In this document: positions 1 through 8,332 of the stretch, one piece after another
Numbering within the stretch: the first letter of the stretch is position 1
Layout of the letters: each line of letters opens with the position of its first letter
Assembly (NCBI RefSeq): GCF_001281315.1
Contig: NZ_CP012479.1
Coordinates: forward strand, 1,240,001 to 1,304,000
Source: Arthrobacter sp. ERGS1:01
Lineage (GTDB): Bacteria; Actinomycetota; Actinomycetes; Actinomycetales; Micrococcaceae
Length of the DNA: 64,000 nucleotides
Direction: 5' to 3'
Notes under the pieces: model-generated
Database searches by the model: none
The model's input: the letters and a program-made list of their open reading frames with translations, nothing else
What the model was told of the DNA's origin: nothing
Position numbers and translations under genes: made by a program

Positions 1-561
1 GCGTGGTACGGGTTGGGCACATGGTTGCCCAACCTTATGCAAATGGCCGGGTACAACCTTGGCTCGGCCCTGACCTTTGCCGTCGCACTGAACCTGGGCG
101 CCGTGGCGGGATCCATCATTACCGCCTGGGCCGGGGGCCGATTTGGCCCCATCCGTACCGGAATCGTCGCAGCAGCTGTCGCCGCAGCGGCTCTGGCAGT
201 CATCATGACGGCGCCGCCGGTATTCCTTGTCTACGCCATGCTGGTCTTGGCCGGCGTCGGCACCCATGGTACTCAGTGCCTCATCATCGCCGCCGTGGCT
301 ACCCGTTACCCCAGCCACCTGCGCGGCACCGCACTTGGTTGGACACTCGGCGTCGGACGCATTGGTGCCGTAGCAGCCCCACAGGCGGGCGGATTCCTGC
401 TCGCAGCCGGACTTGGCGTGAACTCCAATTTCCTGGCGTTCGCCGGTGCCGCAGCTATTGCAGCGATCATGCTCCGGGTCATCTCGGTCCGGGTCAAAGC
501 CAGCGCCTCATCTACCTCATCATCGAATTCACTTAATAACGTAGGAAGCAGTCATGTCTAA
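1..561 (+). CDS. Aromatic acid/H+ symporter, MFS (5' truncated by window)
   Basis: C-terminal half of a major facilitator transporter; the reading frame is open from base 1, so the start lies outside the window. It shows at least four hydrophobic segments (residues about 20-40, 55-75, 80-100 and 140-160 of the visible part), with short Arg/Gly loops between them such as GGRFGPIRTG. The WYGLGTWLPNLM stretch at the start resembles the central part of AAHS-family (aromatic acid:H+ symporter) proteins. Its stop overlaps the start of the aromatic hydroxylase by 8 bp, so the two are very likely cotranscribed and the cargo is probably a hydroxybenzoate-type acid. The AAHS assignment is from family resemblance and neighbour; other MFS acid carriers remain possible. 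Confidence 0.75.
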   Translation, partial: AWYGLGTWLPNLMQMAGYNLGSALTFAVALNLGAVAGSIITAWAGGRFGPIRTGIVAAAVAAAALAVIMTAPPVFLVYAMLVLAGVGTHGTQCLIIAAVATRYPSHLRGTALGWTLGVGRIGAVAAPQAGGFLLAAGLGVNSNFLAFAGAAAIAAIMLRVISVRVKASASSTSSSNSLNNVGSSHV

Positions 562-1831
562 CTCATCCAGTTCCACCACAGAGAAGATCAATACCACCCC
601 TGTCCAGGACGTTTTGGTGATTGGTGGCGGCATGGCCGGTTTGGCCGGTGCTCTCGCCCTGCGGGAAAATGGTGCCAGTGTCACGCTCGTGGAAAACGCT
701 CCGGCGTTTGGCGAAGTGGGTGCCGGACTGCAGATGGCCCCGAACGCGTCGCGTGTTTTGAAGCGCTGGGGCTTGCTGGAAAAAGCGTTGGAAATCGGTG
801 TGCAGCCCAAGCACTTGGTCTTCCGCGACGCCGTCACCGGCGAAGAACTGACCCGCCAGACCCTTGGTGCTGAATTCGAAGAGCGCTACGGCGCCCCCTA
901 CGTGGTGATTCACCGCAGCGACCTCCACAGGATCCTCTTGGAGGCCTGCCAAGAGTCCGGCGTGACGCTGCTCAACGGCGTCTTTGTTGAAAAGGTCGAG
1001 ACCGAAGGGGACAAAGCTCGCGCCTTTGCCGCCAACGGAGACGTTTATGAGGCCGACGCCATTCTGGCAGCGGATGGTTTGAAGTCAACCCTGCGCAAGG
1101 CTGTATCCGAGGATGTTCCGGTTCCGTCGTCGTATGTTGCCTACCGTGGCACGGTGCCCATCACGGACGCCACCCCGAAGGCTGACCTGGAGGACGTCAT
1201 TGTCTACCTCGGCCCGAACTGCCACCTGGTCCAGTATCCGCTGCGCAAGGGCCAGCTGCTCAACACCGTCGCCGTATTCAAGTCGCCGTCGTTTGAGCGT
1301 GGCGAGGAGCAGTACGGTGGCGTTGACGAGCTGGAAGAGGCCTACAAGCAATGTGTTCCTGCTGTTCAGGAAGCCCTCAAGAACCTGGCAACCGGCATCC
1401 GCTGGCCCATGTACGACAAGAACCCCATTGAGAACTGGGTCAGCGGCCGCATGACATTGATTGGCGACGCCGCCCACCCCATGCTCCAGTACCTGGCCCA
1501 GGGGGCCTGCCAGGCACTCGAAGATGCTGCCGTGTTGCAGGAAGTCACGCAGGGCACCGTCTTCACCGAGTCCGGGATCGACGCCGGTGCCTGGGAAGGT
1601 GCCTTCAAGGAGTTCAACGGAGCCCGCGCCGGCCGCACGGCGCGCGTCCAGCGCTCGGCTCGTGTCTGGGGCGCGTCATGGCATGTTTCAGGCCTCGCCC
1701 GCACCCTGCGGAATCTGTTGTTCAAGAGCCGGGGTGACGGAAACTACCAGTACAACGACTGGCTCTACGGCCAGTCCGGCGACGGCGTGCCTTCAATAGA
1801 GGTGAACAGCACGAAAGTCCTCGCCGGCTAG
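554..1831 (+). CDS. FAD-dependent aromatic hydroxylase, 3-hydroxybenzoate 6-hydroxylase type
   Basis: A 425-residue class A flavoprotein monooxygenase. The N-terminal Rossmann FAD motif GGGMAGL is near residues 24-30, and the second FAD motif GDAAHPMLQYLAQGACQALE is near residue 304. That second motif is the form typical of 3-hydroxybenzoate 6-hydroxylases and salicylate-hydroxylase-like enzymes, which use NAD(P)H and O2 to hydroxylate a phenolic acid. 3-Hydroxybenzoate would give gentisate in the cytoplasm. The ATG lies inside the end of the transporter gene with GGAAGC upstream, indicating translational coupling. Gentisate dioxygenase is not visible and may lie left of the window. Salicylate as substrate cannot be excluded from sequence alone. 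Confidence 0.82.
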   Translation: MSNSSSSTTEKINTTPVQDVLVIGGGMAGLAGALALRENGASVTLVENAPAFGEVGAGLQMAPNASRVLKRWGLLEKALEIGVQPKHLVFRDAVTGEELTRQTLGAEFEERYGAPYVVIHRSDLHRILLEACQESGVTLLNGVFVEKVETEGDKARAFAANGDVYEADAILAADGLKSTLRKAVSEDVPVPSSYVAYRGTVPITDATPKADLEDVIVYLGPNCHLVQYPLRKGQLLNTVAVFKSPSFERGEEQYGGVDELEEAYKQCVPAVQEALKNLATGIRWPMYDKNPIENWVSGRMTLIGDAAHPMLQYLAQGACQALEDAAVLQEVTQGTVFTESGIDAGAWEGAFKEFNGARAGRTARVQRSARVWGASWHVSGLARTLRNLLFKSRGDGNYQYNDWLYGQSGDGVPSIEVNSTKVLAG

Positions 1832-1845
1832 GTCGAAGCCACAAG

Positions 1846-1873
1846 GTGCCCGTCCCTCTTCCGGGGCGGGCAC
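1846..1873 (+). terminator. Hairpin terminator after the hydroxylase
   Basis: An 11-bp stem, GTGCCCGTCCC pairing with GGGGCGGGCAC, with a 6-nt loop, begins 15 bp after the hydroxylase stop. No strong T tract follows (CTCTCTGG), as is common in high-GC actinobacteria. Confidence 0.6.
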
Positions 1874-2124
1874 TCTCTGGTCCGGGGCTGAACCGTACTT
1901 GGGTGAAGCCGATGCGAATCCTGCGAACTGACAGGACGGGCACTCTGACCGGGGTCGACGAACCGGAATCGCGGTTGAGATCGTACCGCCCAGATACCAC
2001 GGGGCATGGCAATGAATCAGCGGCCTCCGAAAGATTCGGTCGGGGAGCTGGAGAAGCTCGTTCTTGAAGAGCACACGTCGAATTCTGCGTTGCTGCTTCA
2101 GTGGCCCGAGATGGTCCTGCAGTC

Positions 2125-2358
2125 TCACTGCAGTCGTGGTGAAATTGTGGCGGTCTGGGATACGCCTAGCGATGTTGGGACCGTCATGGTTTTGCCAAGT
2201 TCGGCGCGCTCGTGGCCCGATTCGAGAGCGATGAGGAATTTCCGCGACACCCTTGCTGAATCGGCCAACGCGTGGTGGGTCGGTCCGTGATTCAACCGCT
2301 GGTGGCGGATCAATGCTCCGGCCACAGCTGGTGTGTTTATGGGGCTCTCAAAGGTCAT
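2125..2358 (-). CDS. Orphan XRE/HipB-like helix-turn-helix protein
   Basis: A 77-residue protein. The first half reads as a Cro/CI helix-turn-helix (ALIRHQRLNHG..HHALADSARVSRKFLIALESG) followed by HERAELGKT, the segment seen in HipB/y4mF-type antitoxin regulators. The ATG at 2358 follows GGAAAGGACGAG. Several usually conserved positions are unusual (a GPTHHALAD helix instead of GxTQxELA), which suggests drift. No HipA kinase or other toxin follows on the minus strand, so this is probably a remnant of a toxin-antitoxin pair or a stranded regulator. The family call is fairly safe; whether it is functional is doubtful. Confidence 0.5.
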   Translation of the reverse strand: MTFESPINTPAVAGALIRHQRLNHGPTHHALADSARVSRKFLIALESGHERAELGKTMTVPTSLGVSQTATISPRLQ

Positions 2359-3400
2359 AATCTCGTCCTTTCCGTCATCCATTCACGTCACGGAATAGTG
2401 ACAATCGCAACTCTTGTGCTGGAAGTGGTCGACGTTATTGGGGCCAACGTCGCCCGTTGATAGTGCCAACACTTTTCCTGTCGGACCGGCCCAGACTGCG
2501 TCGTACTTGGCCGTACTTGGGCAGGAGCCCGGGACTTCCCTTTGTTTGTAAGGGTTGAAGTCTGGTTCGAATCCCACCTTGGGCACGCTTGTTCGAAGAA
2601 TGTCCTCCTGGAAACAGGGGTCATTCTTGTTTTCCGGCCCCGTTGGTCGAGCTTGTCGAGACCCGGCTTTCCCCCAGGGGGTCTTGTGGTGCAGGGTCTT
2701 GGTTCGTTGACGCTGAACTTGGTGGGTTTGCGGCTGCTTGGAGCGTCCCTGGTTTGATGCTGCGAGTTGATGAGATCGCGTCGTCAAACCAGGGATTGTT
2801 CAGTCGCGGTTGGGTAGGTCGAAAGCGCGGCGGCCGTCTTTGTTGGGGATCGCAGTTCGGATCGACCTGCTCCTGATGGGTCCTTTCACGCGTTCATCCC
2901 TGTTAGCCGTCGAAGGCGTCTTTGGAAGGTTCATGGTAGTCGTTTCGGACCCGCCAGGGCGTCATCTTCGGGGACATCCATCGTGCGCAGGTTCGGAAGA
3001 CGTTTCTTCCATGCCTGGCAGGGCGTGCAGTGTCCTGCACGCCCTACTCGCGCAGTGCGCGACAGTTGACGTGACCGCATGATCGTGAGCCCCCAGTTTG
3101 TCGCTGAATCGAATGAATTTCGGCGGCGATGGTCACCGTGATGGCCTGATACTTGCCGTCGTGGTGGTCACTCCCTATAGGGTGGACCTAGCATGGGTCG
3201 TCTCGGTGTCGATATTGGTGGCCATCCGTGGCTGCTATACGGACCATAGTCCGTGGCTGACACTGACAGTAGACAAGCCTTGGACTATCCGTGGTCATAC
3301 TTGCTCCACGGCCCGGTCGAAGCCAGCTCCTTGATCCGAGCCTCAGCGTGGTTTCCTTCCTAGAGCAACCCCGCCCGGATGCAGTCTTCGTTGAGCTAGC
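2359..3400. other. 1-kb region without a convincing gene
   Basis: All frames carry only short ORFs without family resemblance. The stretch holds the left copy of a ~159-bp direct repeat (2558-2716). Before it, from about 2488, a GCCCAGA...TTGGGC arrangement of roughly tRNA length could be a degenerate tRNA, but its T-stem does not pair properly. Nothing else is recognisable between 2717 and 3400. Confidence 0.6.
2558..2716 (+). repeat. Left copy of ~159-bp imperfect direct repeat with tRNA-like 3' end
   Basis: It begins AAGTCTGGTTCGAATCCCAC and continues with CTTGGGC, which looks like the T-loop and 3' acceptor strand of a tRNA. A hairpin around an AATGTCCTCCTG/CAGGGGTCATT stem follows, then the dyad GTCGAGCTTGTCGAGAC and a G-rich tail. 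The same succession recurs at 5619-5776 in the same orientation. The T-stem 5' half does not pair, so this is not an intact tRNA. It could be a remnant attachment site of an integrated element, or a dispersed intergenic repeat of the host. Confidence 0.6.
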
Positions 3401-4291
3401 CTACTGGCGGACCGTTCCTCCGAGGGCCTCGACCGATTGGAGAAATAGGGGAATCAAGGGGTCGTCGCTCCCGTTGAGCCAGGCGGTCCCGATGGTCCAC
3501 GCTGAGGACTCGAGGTCGATCGGAATCAGTTGTACTCCGTGGGGAACGACCGCGGAGGCGCTGGCTGGCACGATGGAGGACCCCGCGCCGGCTGCGACTA
3601 GCGCCAGCACGGTCAGTAGGTCGGACGTCTCGGACAGGACAGTCGGACTGCAGCCTAGGTCGCGGAATAGTTCACTGGTTTGGGCTGCAATGCCCGGACC
3701 GCGGGCTGTAAGGAGGCGGATCAGGGGACGGGCATCGAGCCATATCCGCAATGATTCTCGGTCTGGCTTCGGAGCCACCACGCCGTCTGGGACCGCGAGG
3801 GCCAGCATGTCGCGACGTATCACCCGGGTGGCAATATCTGGTGGGGCCGGCAGTCGCACAAATCCAATGTTTAGCGTTCGCTTGCGGATGGCGGCGAACT
3901 GCGCGGACGAGGACATGTCTTCCAGCCTGATATCGATCTCGGGGTGGTTGATCCGGAAGTCAGCGACCGCGCGGGGGGCGACGTCGATCGCTGACATTCC
4001 AAACCCCACGTTAATCACACCTTCCGCTCCCGCCGCAACACGCTTCATGCGCTCGGTAAGGGCATCTGCTCTGCGCACAATGTCGATCGAATCGGCCAGA
4101 AACACCTGCCCGGCTGGGGTTAGGGCTGCACCGTGCCGGCCCCGGGTGAACAACGTGTTCCCGGTCTGCCGTTCCAGGACTTGGATCTGTTTGGTCAGTG
4201 CAGATTGGGTCATCAGCAGCACCCTCGCAGCTGCGCCGAAGTTCTGGATTTCTGCAACTGCGATGAATGAGCGCAACAGACGTAGTTCCAT
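3401..4291 (-). CDS. LysR-family transcriptional regulator
   Basis: 296 residues. The N-terminal winged helix-turn-helix runs from about residue 1 to 60 (MELRLLRSFIAVAE, AARVLLMTQSALTKQIQVLE, LFTRGRHGAALTPAG). The rest is the periplasmic-binding-protein-like effector domain expected for LysR proteins, ending near residue 290. The gene is divergent from the C-N hydrolase at 4460, with 168 bp between the starts, the usual layout for a LysR regulator and its target. An ATTCC-N5-GGAAT dyad lies in that gap. The inducer is unknown; a nitrile, amide or ureido compound handled by the hydrolase would fit. Confidence 0.85.
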   Translation of the reverse strand: MELRLLRSFIAVAEIQNFGAAARVLLMTQSALTKQIQVLERQTGNTLFTRGRHGAALTPAGQVFLADSIDIVRRADALTERMKRVAAGAEGVINVGFGMSAIDVAPRAVADFRINHPEIDIRLEDMSSSAQFAAIRKRTLNIGFVRLPAPPDIATRVIRRDMLALAVPDGVVAPKPDRESLRIWLDARPLIRLLTARGPGIAAQTSELFRDLGCSPTVLSETSDLLTVLALVAAGAGSSIVPASASAVVPHGVQLIPIDLESSAWTIGTAWLNGSDDPLIPLFLQSVEALGGTVRQ

Positions 4292-4366
4292 TCCGCAACA
4301 CTATCGAACGCCATGCATCAATTCCTTTCCATGATGCCCTGAATCGCCAATTTCGACGCAACGCGT

Positions 4367-4381
4367 ATTCCCAAATGGAAT
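4367..4381 (+). promoter_or_regulatory. Candidate LysR operator between lysR and the C-N hydrolase
   Basis: A perfect inverted repeat ATTCC-CAAAT-GGAAT contains the T-N11-A layout typical of LysR sites. It is 79 bp before the hydrolase start and 76 bp before the lysR start, in the only intergenic space the two divergent genes share. Binding is inferred. Confidence 0.45.
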
Positions 4382-4459
4382 CAAAAGGCATCCAAGTTTC
4401 ATTAGACAGAATGTTGGACTGTGACAAGCATGAGAGGTGTCACTACATAAGGAGAACCG

Positions 4460-5446
4460 ATGCCCCACGATTCACTGCCCACTCTTCGCGTCTCAGTCGT
4501 CCAGTTCGAAGCAGTCCCTGACCGCCCAGACCTCAACCTCGAGACCGTTCGGCGACTCGCAACTAAGGCGGCAAGCGACGGTTCGCAGTTGGTCGCATTC
4601 CCCGAGATGTGCCTGATCGGATACTGGCATCTTCGTAACCAGACAACCGAACGCTTGCAGCATCTGGCCGAACCCGCGACTGGCGCATACCTCCGTGCAG
4701 TTAAGGAACTCGCCCTCGATTTGGGTGTTGGCATAGGCGTCGGATACCTGGAAGCCGGTGACGACGGCCTGCTTTATAACTCCTACACGATATGCCTTCC
4801 GGACGGTTCCCAGCACACACATCGCAAGATCCATGCGTTCGAGCACGATGACATACTGAGTGGCTCCCAGTTCACGGTCTTCAACACCCCGTGGGGAGTC
4901 AAAATCGGCATCCTCATCTGCTGGGACAACAACCTGGTCGAGAACGTACGCGCAACGGCGCTCCTCGGCGCCACGGTGCTCGTGGCCCCTCACCAGACGG
5001 GCGGAACGAACTCCCCAAGCCCTCATGGGATGAAGCCCATCCCGGTCGAGCTATGGGAAAATCGCGCAGCAGACCCGGTCGCGATCCAAGCGGCCTTCCG
5101 AGGGCCGCACGGCCGCGGCTGGCTTATGCGCTGGTTACCCGCGCGTGCGCACGACAACGGAATCTTCGTTCTTTTCAGTAACGGTGTGGGCCGCGATGAT
5201 GACGAAATCCGCACAGGCAACGCAATGATCATCGATCCTTACGGAGCGATTGTCGCCGAAACCTGGGTAGCCGACGAGGCGATCGTGACAGCCGATCTCG
5301 ACCTTGGCCTCATACCGCTTTCAACGGGCCAGCGTTGGATTCGCGGGCGCAAGCCCGAGCTTTACACCCTCCTGACCCAACGCCAGGGCTACGAGTTGGA
5401 TGCCCGGGCTGCACGATTCTCCCAAGACCCGGTTGGAATTCGTTAG
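4460..5446 (+). CDS. Carbon-nitrogen hydrolase (nitrilase superfamily)
   Basis: A 328-residue cytoplasmic hydrolase with the full Glu-Lys-Cys triad of the superfamily: Glu49 in AFPEM, Lys123 in HRKIHAF and Cys154 in ILICWDNN. The alpha-beta-beta-alpha core spans about residues 8-290, and the remaining 38 residues form a short tail. Cleavage of an amide, carbamoyl or nitrile C-N bond is known for the family; the ICWDNN environment (not CWE) is closer to amidase/carbamoylase branches than to true nitrilases. ATG 4460 follows AAGGAG at good spacing. It is divergent from a LysR gene and lies with it between two direct repeats, suggesting acquisition as a unit. Exact substrate not assignable. Confidence 0.8.
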   Translation: MPHDSLPTLRVSVVQFEAVPDRPDLNLETVRRLATKAASDGSQLVAFPEMCLIGYWHLRNQTTERLQHLAEPATGAYLRAVKELALDLGVGIGVGYLEAGDDGLLYNSYTICLPDGSQHTHRKIHAFEHDDILSGSQFTVFNTPWGVKIGILICWDNNLVENVRATALLGATVLVAPHQTGGTNSPSPHGMKPIPVELWENRAADPVAIQAAFRGPHGRGWLMRWLPARAHDNGIFVLFSNGVGRDDDEIRTGNAMIIDPYGAIVAETWVADEAIVTADLDLGLIPLSTGQRWIRGRKPELYTLLTQRQGYELDARAARFSQDPVGIR

Positions 5447-5618
5447 GAGCCGTTCGCACTTGAGTGGTGGGACTAGGTGCCTCGAAGCGTTGGCATTTCC
5501 GACCAATTCTTCGGGGCTTTACGGAGTGTTCCTGCGGGGAACATTATTCGCTTCGGACTAGTCCCTCCTGAGCCGCACTTCTGCGGTGGTTCGCTACATT
5601 CAAGTGTTCGCGCTGGCC

Positions 5619-5776
5619 AAAGTCTGGTTCGAACCCCACCTTGGGCGCATTTGTTCGAGGAATGACCTCCTGGAAACAGGGGGTCATTCTTCTTATCCGA
5701 CCCGTTTGTCGAGCTTGTCGAGACCCGGCTTTTCCCCAGGGGGTCTGGTTGTGCAGGGGCGTGGTTCGGTGACGCT
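5619..5776 (+). repeat. Right copy of ~159-bp imperfect direct repeat
   Basis: Same order of parts as 2558-2716: AAGTCTGGTTCGAACCCCAC, then CTTGGGC, a hairpin, GTCGAGCTTGTCGAGACC, a run CCCCAGGGGGTCT, and an end near GTGACGCTG. Differences are scattered substitutions and short indels. It lies 3.06 kb from the left copy, and the two flank the LysR and C-N hydrolase genes. Confidence 0.6.
5660..5689 (+). terminator. Strong hairpin with GAAA tetraloop inside the right repeat
   Basis: A 13-bp stem, GAATGACCTCCTG pairing with CAGGGGGTCATTC (one T-G wobble), closed by a GAAA tetraloop and followed by TTCTT. It lies 214 bp after the C-N hydrolase. The left repeat holds a weaker, mutated version, so the structure belongs to the repeat and may have been the terminator of an ancestral tRNA gene. 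Confidence 0.55.
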
Positions 5777-6011
5777 GCCTTAGTGGTCGGTTTGTGGCTG
5801 CCCTCTGCATGGTCGCTGGTGGATGGTATTCCTGGCACCCATTCATGGTTCGTGGAGCCGATCCGACATGACTAACTTTGACCACGGCTCCGGATCCATG
5901 CCTGTTGGCGAACCGTGGCTTGCCGTCGAAGAGCCTTTGGCCATGGATCGACACCCTAGATGCCCCGCGGCTGGTCTTTTCGGCGATGGAGTTCGCCGTC
6001 CGGGCCGTGGC

Positions 6012-6188
6012 ATGCGCCTCCCGGCGGGGGAGCAGTACCAGGTGTTCGTGCGGTTTCTGGTCATGACCGGTATCCAGTTTGGTTAAGCCGCCGCCGTGGC
6101 CATCGACGACATGGATCTAGCCGACGCCGGTACCGGCAAACGAAAGGTCTCCCTGCACCGTCCCTGGTGGAACAACTGGCCCCCGTAA
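6012..6188 (+). pseudogene. Fragment of tyrosine recombinase (phage-type integrase)
   Basis: Read through an in-frame TAA at 6084, this frame gives QYQVFVRFLVMTGIQFG, stop, AAAVAIDDMDL and KVSLHRPW. That is the start of an integrase catalytic domain, where family members read FL.GTG.R.GE..AL...D.DL. The stop replaces the usual Glu after the Gly (GAA to TAA), and the expected catalytic Arg position reads Gln. Nothing of the HxxR and Tyr boxes is found downstream, so only a piece remains. Its position beside the right direct repeat fits a decayed integrative element. Confidence 0.5.
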
Positions 6189-6471
6189 GACGGGGTGACA
6201 GGGGAGTGGGCTGCTCTTCACCTCATGCCCGAGGCCCCTCCAAGACGTCGTCGACGCCAGGCATCGATACGCACGGCGCGTACGCGGACGACGAGACACC
6301 TGAGAAGAACCGTAGCCCAGGACCGGGAGCCTGGCGGCGTTCTCCTAACAAGCAAGAAGGCGGCATCAAATCAGGGATGGTTCGTGCACGGCGCCAAGCC
6401 CGCACAGCGAGGAAACTATCAGCTGGCGCGGTTGTTTTCGCATACCTTGAATATCCGAGTTCGGGTCCAGC

Positions 6472-6795
6472 TCAGAATTTCGTCGAAAGGCCAAGCGCAA
6501 AGGCGCCCCCTACCAGCAGGACTGCGATCAGGGCGGAAAGTCCTATTCGGAGCTTGACGCGCGGAATCCACGGAACCATTGCCAGCGGGATGCCAATGAC
6601 CAATGCTGCCCCAGTGAGTGCAAGCAATGGACCTCCCAAGTGCATTCCGGGTCGGTCTGATCTGCAGCTGCTGAAGCCACAGACATTGATCGATGCGACC
6701 ACGAAGAGACCCCATGCGTAGACAACGGGCACTGGCATGATGATCAGAAGCCACATCCATTTGTGCCTACTCAAGACACCGCGGATGCTAGCCAA
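6472..6795 (-). CDS. Small membrane protein, three predicted helices, function unknown
   Basis: Reading from TTG 6795 gives 107 residues with three hydrophobic segments: about residues 13-40 (WMWLLIIMPVPVVYAWGLFV), 53-75 (LLALTGAALVIGIPLAMVPW) and 82-104. Two cysteines (VCGFSSC) sit in the loop after helix 1. The TTG overlaps the stop of the upstream gene by 8 bp, so translation may be coupled. The frame is open further upstream, but that part reads like a shadow. I do not recognise a family. It could act with the upstream protein at the membrane. Confidence 0.45.
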   Translation of the reverse strand: MASIRGVLSRHKWMWLLIIMPVPVVYAWGLFVVASINVCGFSSCRSDRPGMHLGGPLLALTGAALVIGIPLAMVPWIPRVKLRIGLSALIAVLLVGGAFALGLSTKF

Positions 6796-7342
6796 CGCGG
6801 ACCCCCGGCGTTTCGACGGGACGATTGGCCGCCGTGACAGTACTGGCTGTCGCGATCTTTCCACCGATAAACTGCCCGTCCAGCGATGTCGTTCCTGTGA
6901 TGACGGGCTGACCGCCACTTGCGGCTTGGGCGGAGACGTTGGCGTCAGTGGAGGTCGTTCCAGACACCATGATTGTCCCGGCAGCTGACGGTGCGGGAGC
7001 CGCGGTGGCACTGCTAAGTACGCGGCCACCAAGAGCTCCAGCGGACTGAAGTTGAGCGGCGGTGGTGCCGCTAGGACTCGAGAATTTCCCGCCGGTCATG
7101 GCGTCCGCTCGGACGTGCGCCGTAGATGGTGTCGGGACGTTCCCGGACGCCACCACTGAAACCCCGATCCACGATTTGCCGGCAATCGATACCGTTCTCC
7201 AGGACCAAACGGATCCATCCATCCAACAAGACGCCGCGAGTTGCACGTTGCCTATCGTGACAGGATCGCCCGATACTCGCGTCGAAGGGGTGGGAGGGCA
7301 GCCGTCAACAAAAAGCCGCCGAAACCCAGTTTTCGTAGACAT
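6788..7342 (-). CDS. Hypothetical protein, Ser/Thr/Ala-rich
   Basis: 184 residues from ATG 7342, preceded by GTGGGAGACAACC, a good ribosome site at correct spacing. The first third has a Trp-containing stretch (CWMDGSVWSWRTV); the rest is low in charge and rich in Ser, Thr, Ala and Gly, like an extended or beta-structured surface region. No clear signal peptide or lipobox is visible. It is followed with overlap by the three-helix membrane protein, so the pair probably forms an operon. Not recognised. Its composition also fits a spurious frame in GC-rich DNA, so the call is moderate. Confidence 0.4.
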   Translation of the reverse strand: MSTKTGFRRLFVDGCPPTPSTRVSGDPVTIGNVQLAASCWMDGSVWSWRTVSIAGKSWIGVSVVASGNVPTPSTAHVRADAMTGGKFSSPSGTTAAQLQSAGALGGRVLSSATAAPAPSAAGTIMVSGTTSTDANVSAQAASGGQPVITGTTSLDGQFIGGKIATASTVTAANRPVETPGVRVG

Positions 7343-7631
7343 GGTTGTCTCCCACACCGAAGCGAACGTGATGGGCTATGTCTACTCCCACCCGTATCAG
7401 AAGACAAGAGACCGGGCCTGCCCCTGGTTCAGGAGACTCTCGAGCAATGCCTGGAAGTCTCACGCGCTTGCCCGGCTAGATCAACGCGCCGCGAGCGTCG
7501 TGCTGCCCGCTGGAAGTAGGCGGCGGCTCCGGGCGCTGAAGTATGTCAAAGGACGACGGCAGTCGCCTCGCCTGAATTGCGGCGCGACCGAACAACGCAG
7601 GCCAGGCTGTCTCCAGGCGCATAATGAAGGC

Positions 7632-8039
7632 ATGAAAATCTCGCCAGTAATCGTCGGCTTGCCCATCGCTGATCGCCGTAAATCGTTCGACTTCTACGCC
7701 GCCGGACTAGGCCTGCTGCCCGTTGGCGAAATTGCCGAGGACGGCTTGTCGGAACCTTTGCAGTTCCAGCTCAATGACGGGCTCCGTCTCATGCTCATTC
7801 CCACGGAAGGCTTTGGGTGGGTTGTGGGGAATCGGGCGGTTGCGCAAAGCGGCCACAGCGAATGCGTCATCAGCATCACTGCCGGCAGTGAATCCGGAGT
7901 CGACGAGCTGGTTAAGAAGGCTGTGCAGGCCGGTGGTGAAATTGTCTCCGAGCCTGGGCAAAAGCCTTGGGGTTATGTAGGAGCCTTTGCTGATCTTGAC
8001 GGTCATGTCTGGCAGGTAACAGCAGACTGGCTGCCCTAG
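7632..8039 (+). CDS. VOC-family (glyoxalase/bleomycin-resistance fold) protein
   Basis: 135 residues from ATG 7632. It opens with MKISPVIVGLPIADRRKSFDFYAAGLG, the beta-alpha-beta start of a vicinal oxygen chelate module, and ends with GYVGAFADLDGHVWQVT, the usual second half with its D.DG..W. pattern. A single-domain protein of this size normally dimerises. Family members are metal-dependent lyases, dioxygenases or antibiotic-binding proteins; this one cannot be placed more closely. The open frame extends upstream to 7062, but ATG 7632 fits the domain start. No operon partner. Confidence 0.8.
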   Translation: MKISPVIVGLPIADRRKSFDFYAAGLGLLPVGEIAEDGLSEPLQFQLNDGLRLMLIPTEGFGWVVGNRAVAQSGHSECVISITAGSESGVDELVKKAVQAGGEIVSEPGQKPWGYVGAFADLDGHVWQVTADWLP

Positions 8040-8332
8040 GCGGTCGTTGACCGTTGCTGTCCGGAATCGCCCGCGCTCTGAGGTTCCGCCGTTTTCATCA
8101 AGCTACCGACGTAAGCCGGTCTGAGTTGTGGAGAAAATAGCCTGTTCGTGGAGAATCACGGGTCAAATGACAGTCACAGGGCTGGTATCCGATTGGCTGT
8201 GCTCGAGGTCGTCCAGCGGTTCGAACGGGAGTGCCTGGGTCTATGAATTGGACCCTAATCAGATGACCGCTCCGCCAGACCTCCGCCACCAGGACAGTAC
8301 AGTTCCATGGACGCCTCATACCGCGGGGCCGC

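Larger units (their letters stand above)
5447..6471. other. Decayed region between hydrolase and hypothetical pair
   Basis: About 1 kb with no intact gene. It contains the right copy of the direct repeat (5619-5776), a GNRA-type hairpin (5660-5689) and a fragment of a tyrosine recombinase (about 6012-6188). The remaining sequence (5777-6011 and 6189-6471) shows no readable family. Confidence 0.6.

Noticed and set aside
2488..2584. Possible tRNA gene before the left direct repeat
   Set aside because: A GCCCA...TGGGC pairing and a T-loop-like TTCGAAT exist, but the T-stem does not pair, the anticodon loop lacks U33 in the expected place and the D arm is not formed. At best a tRNA relic.
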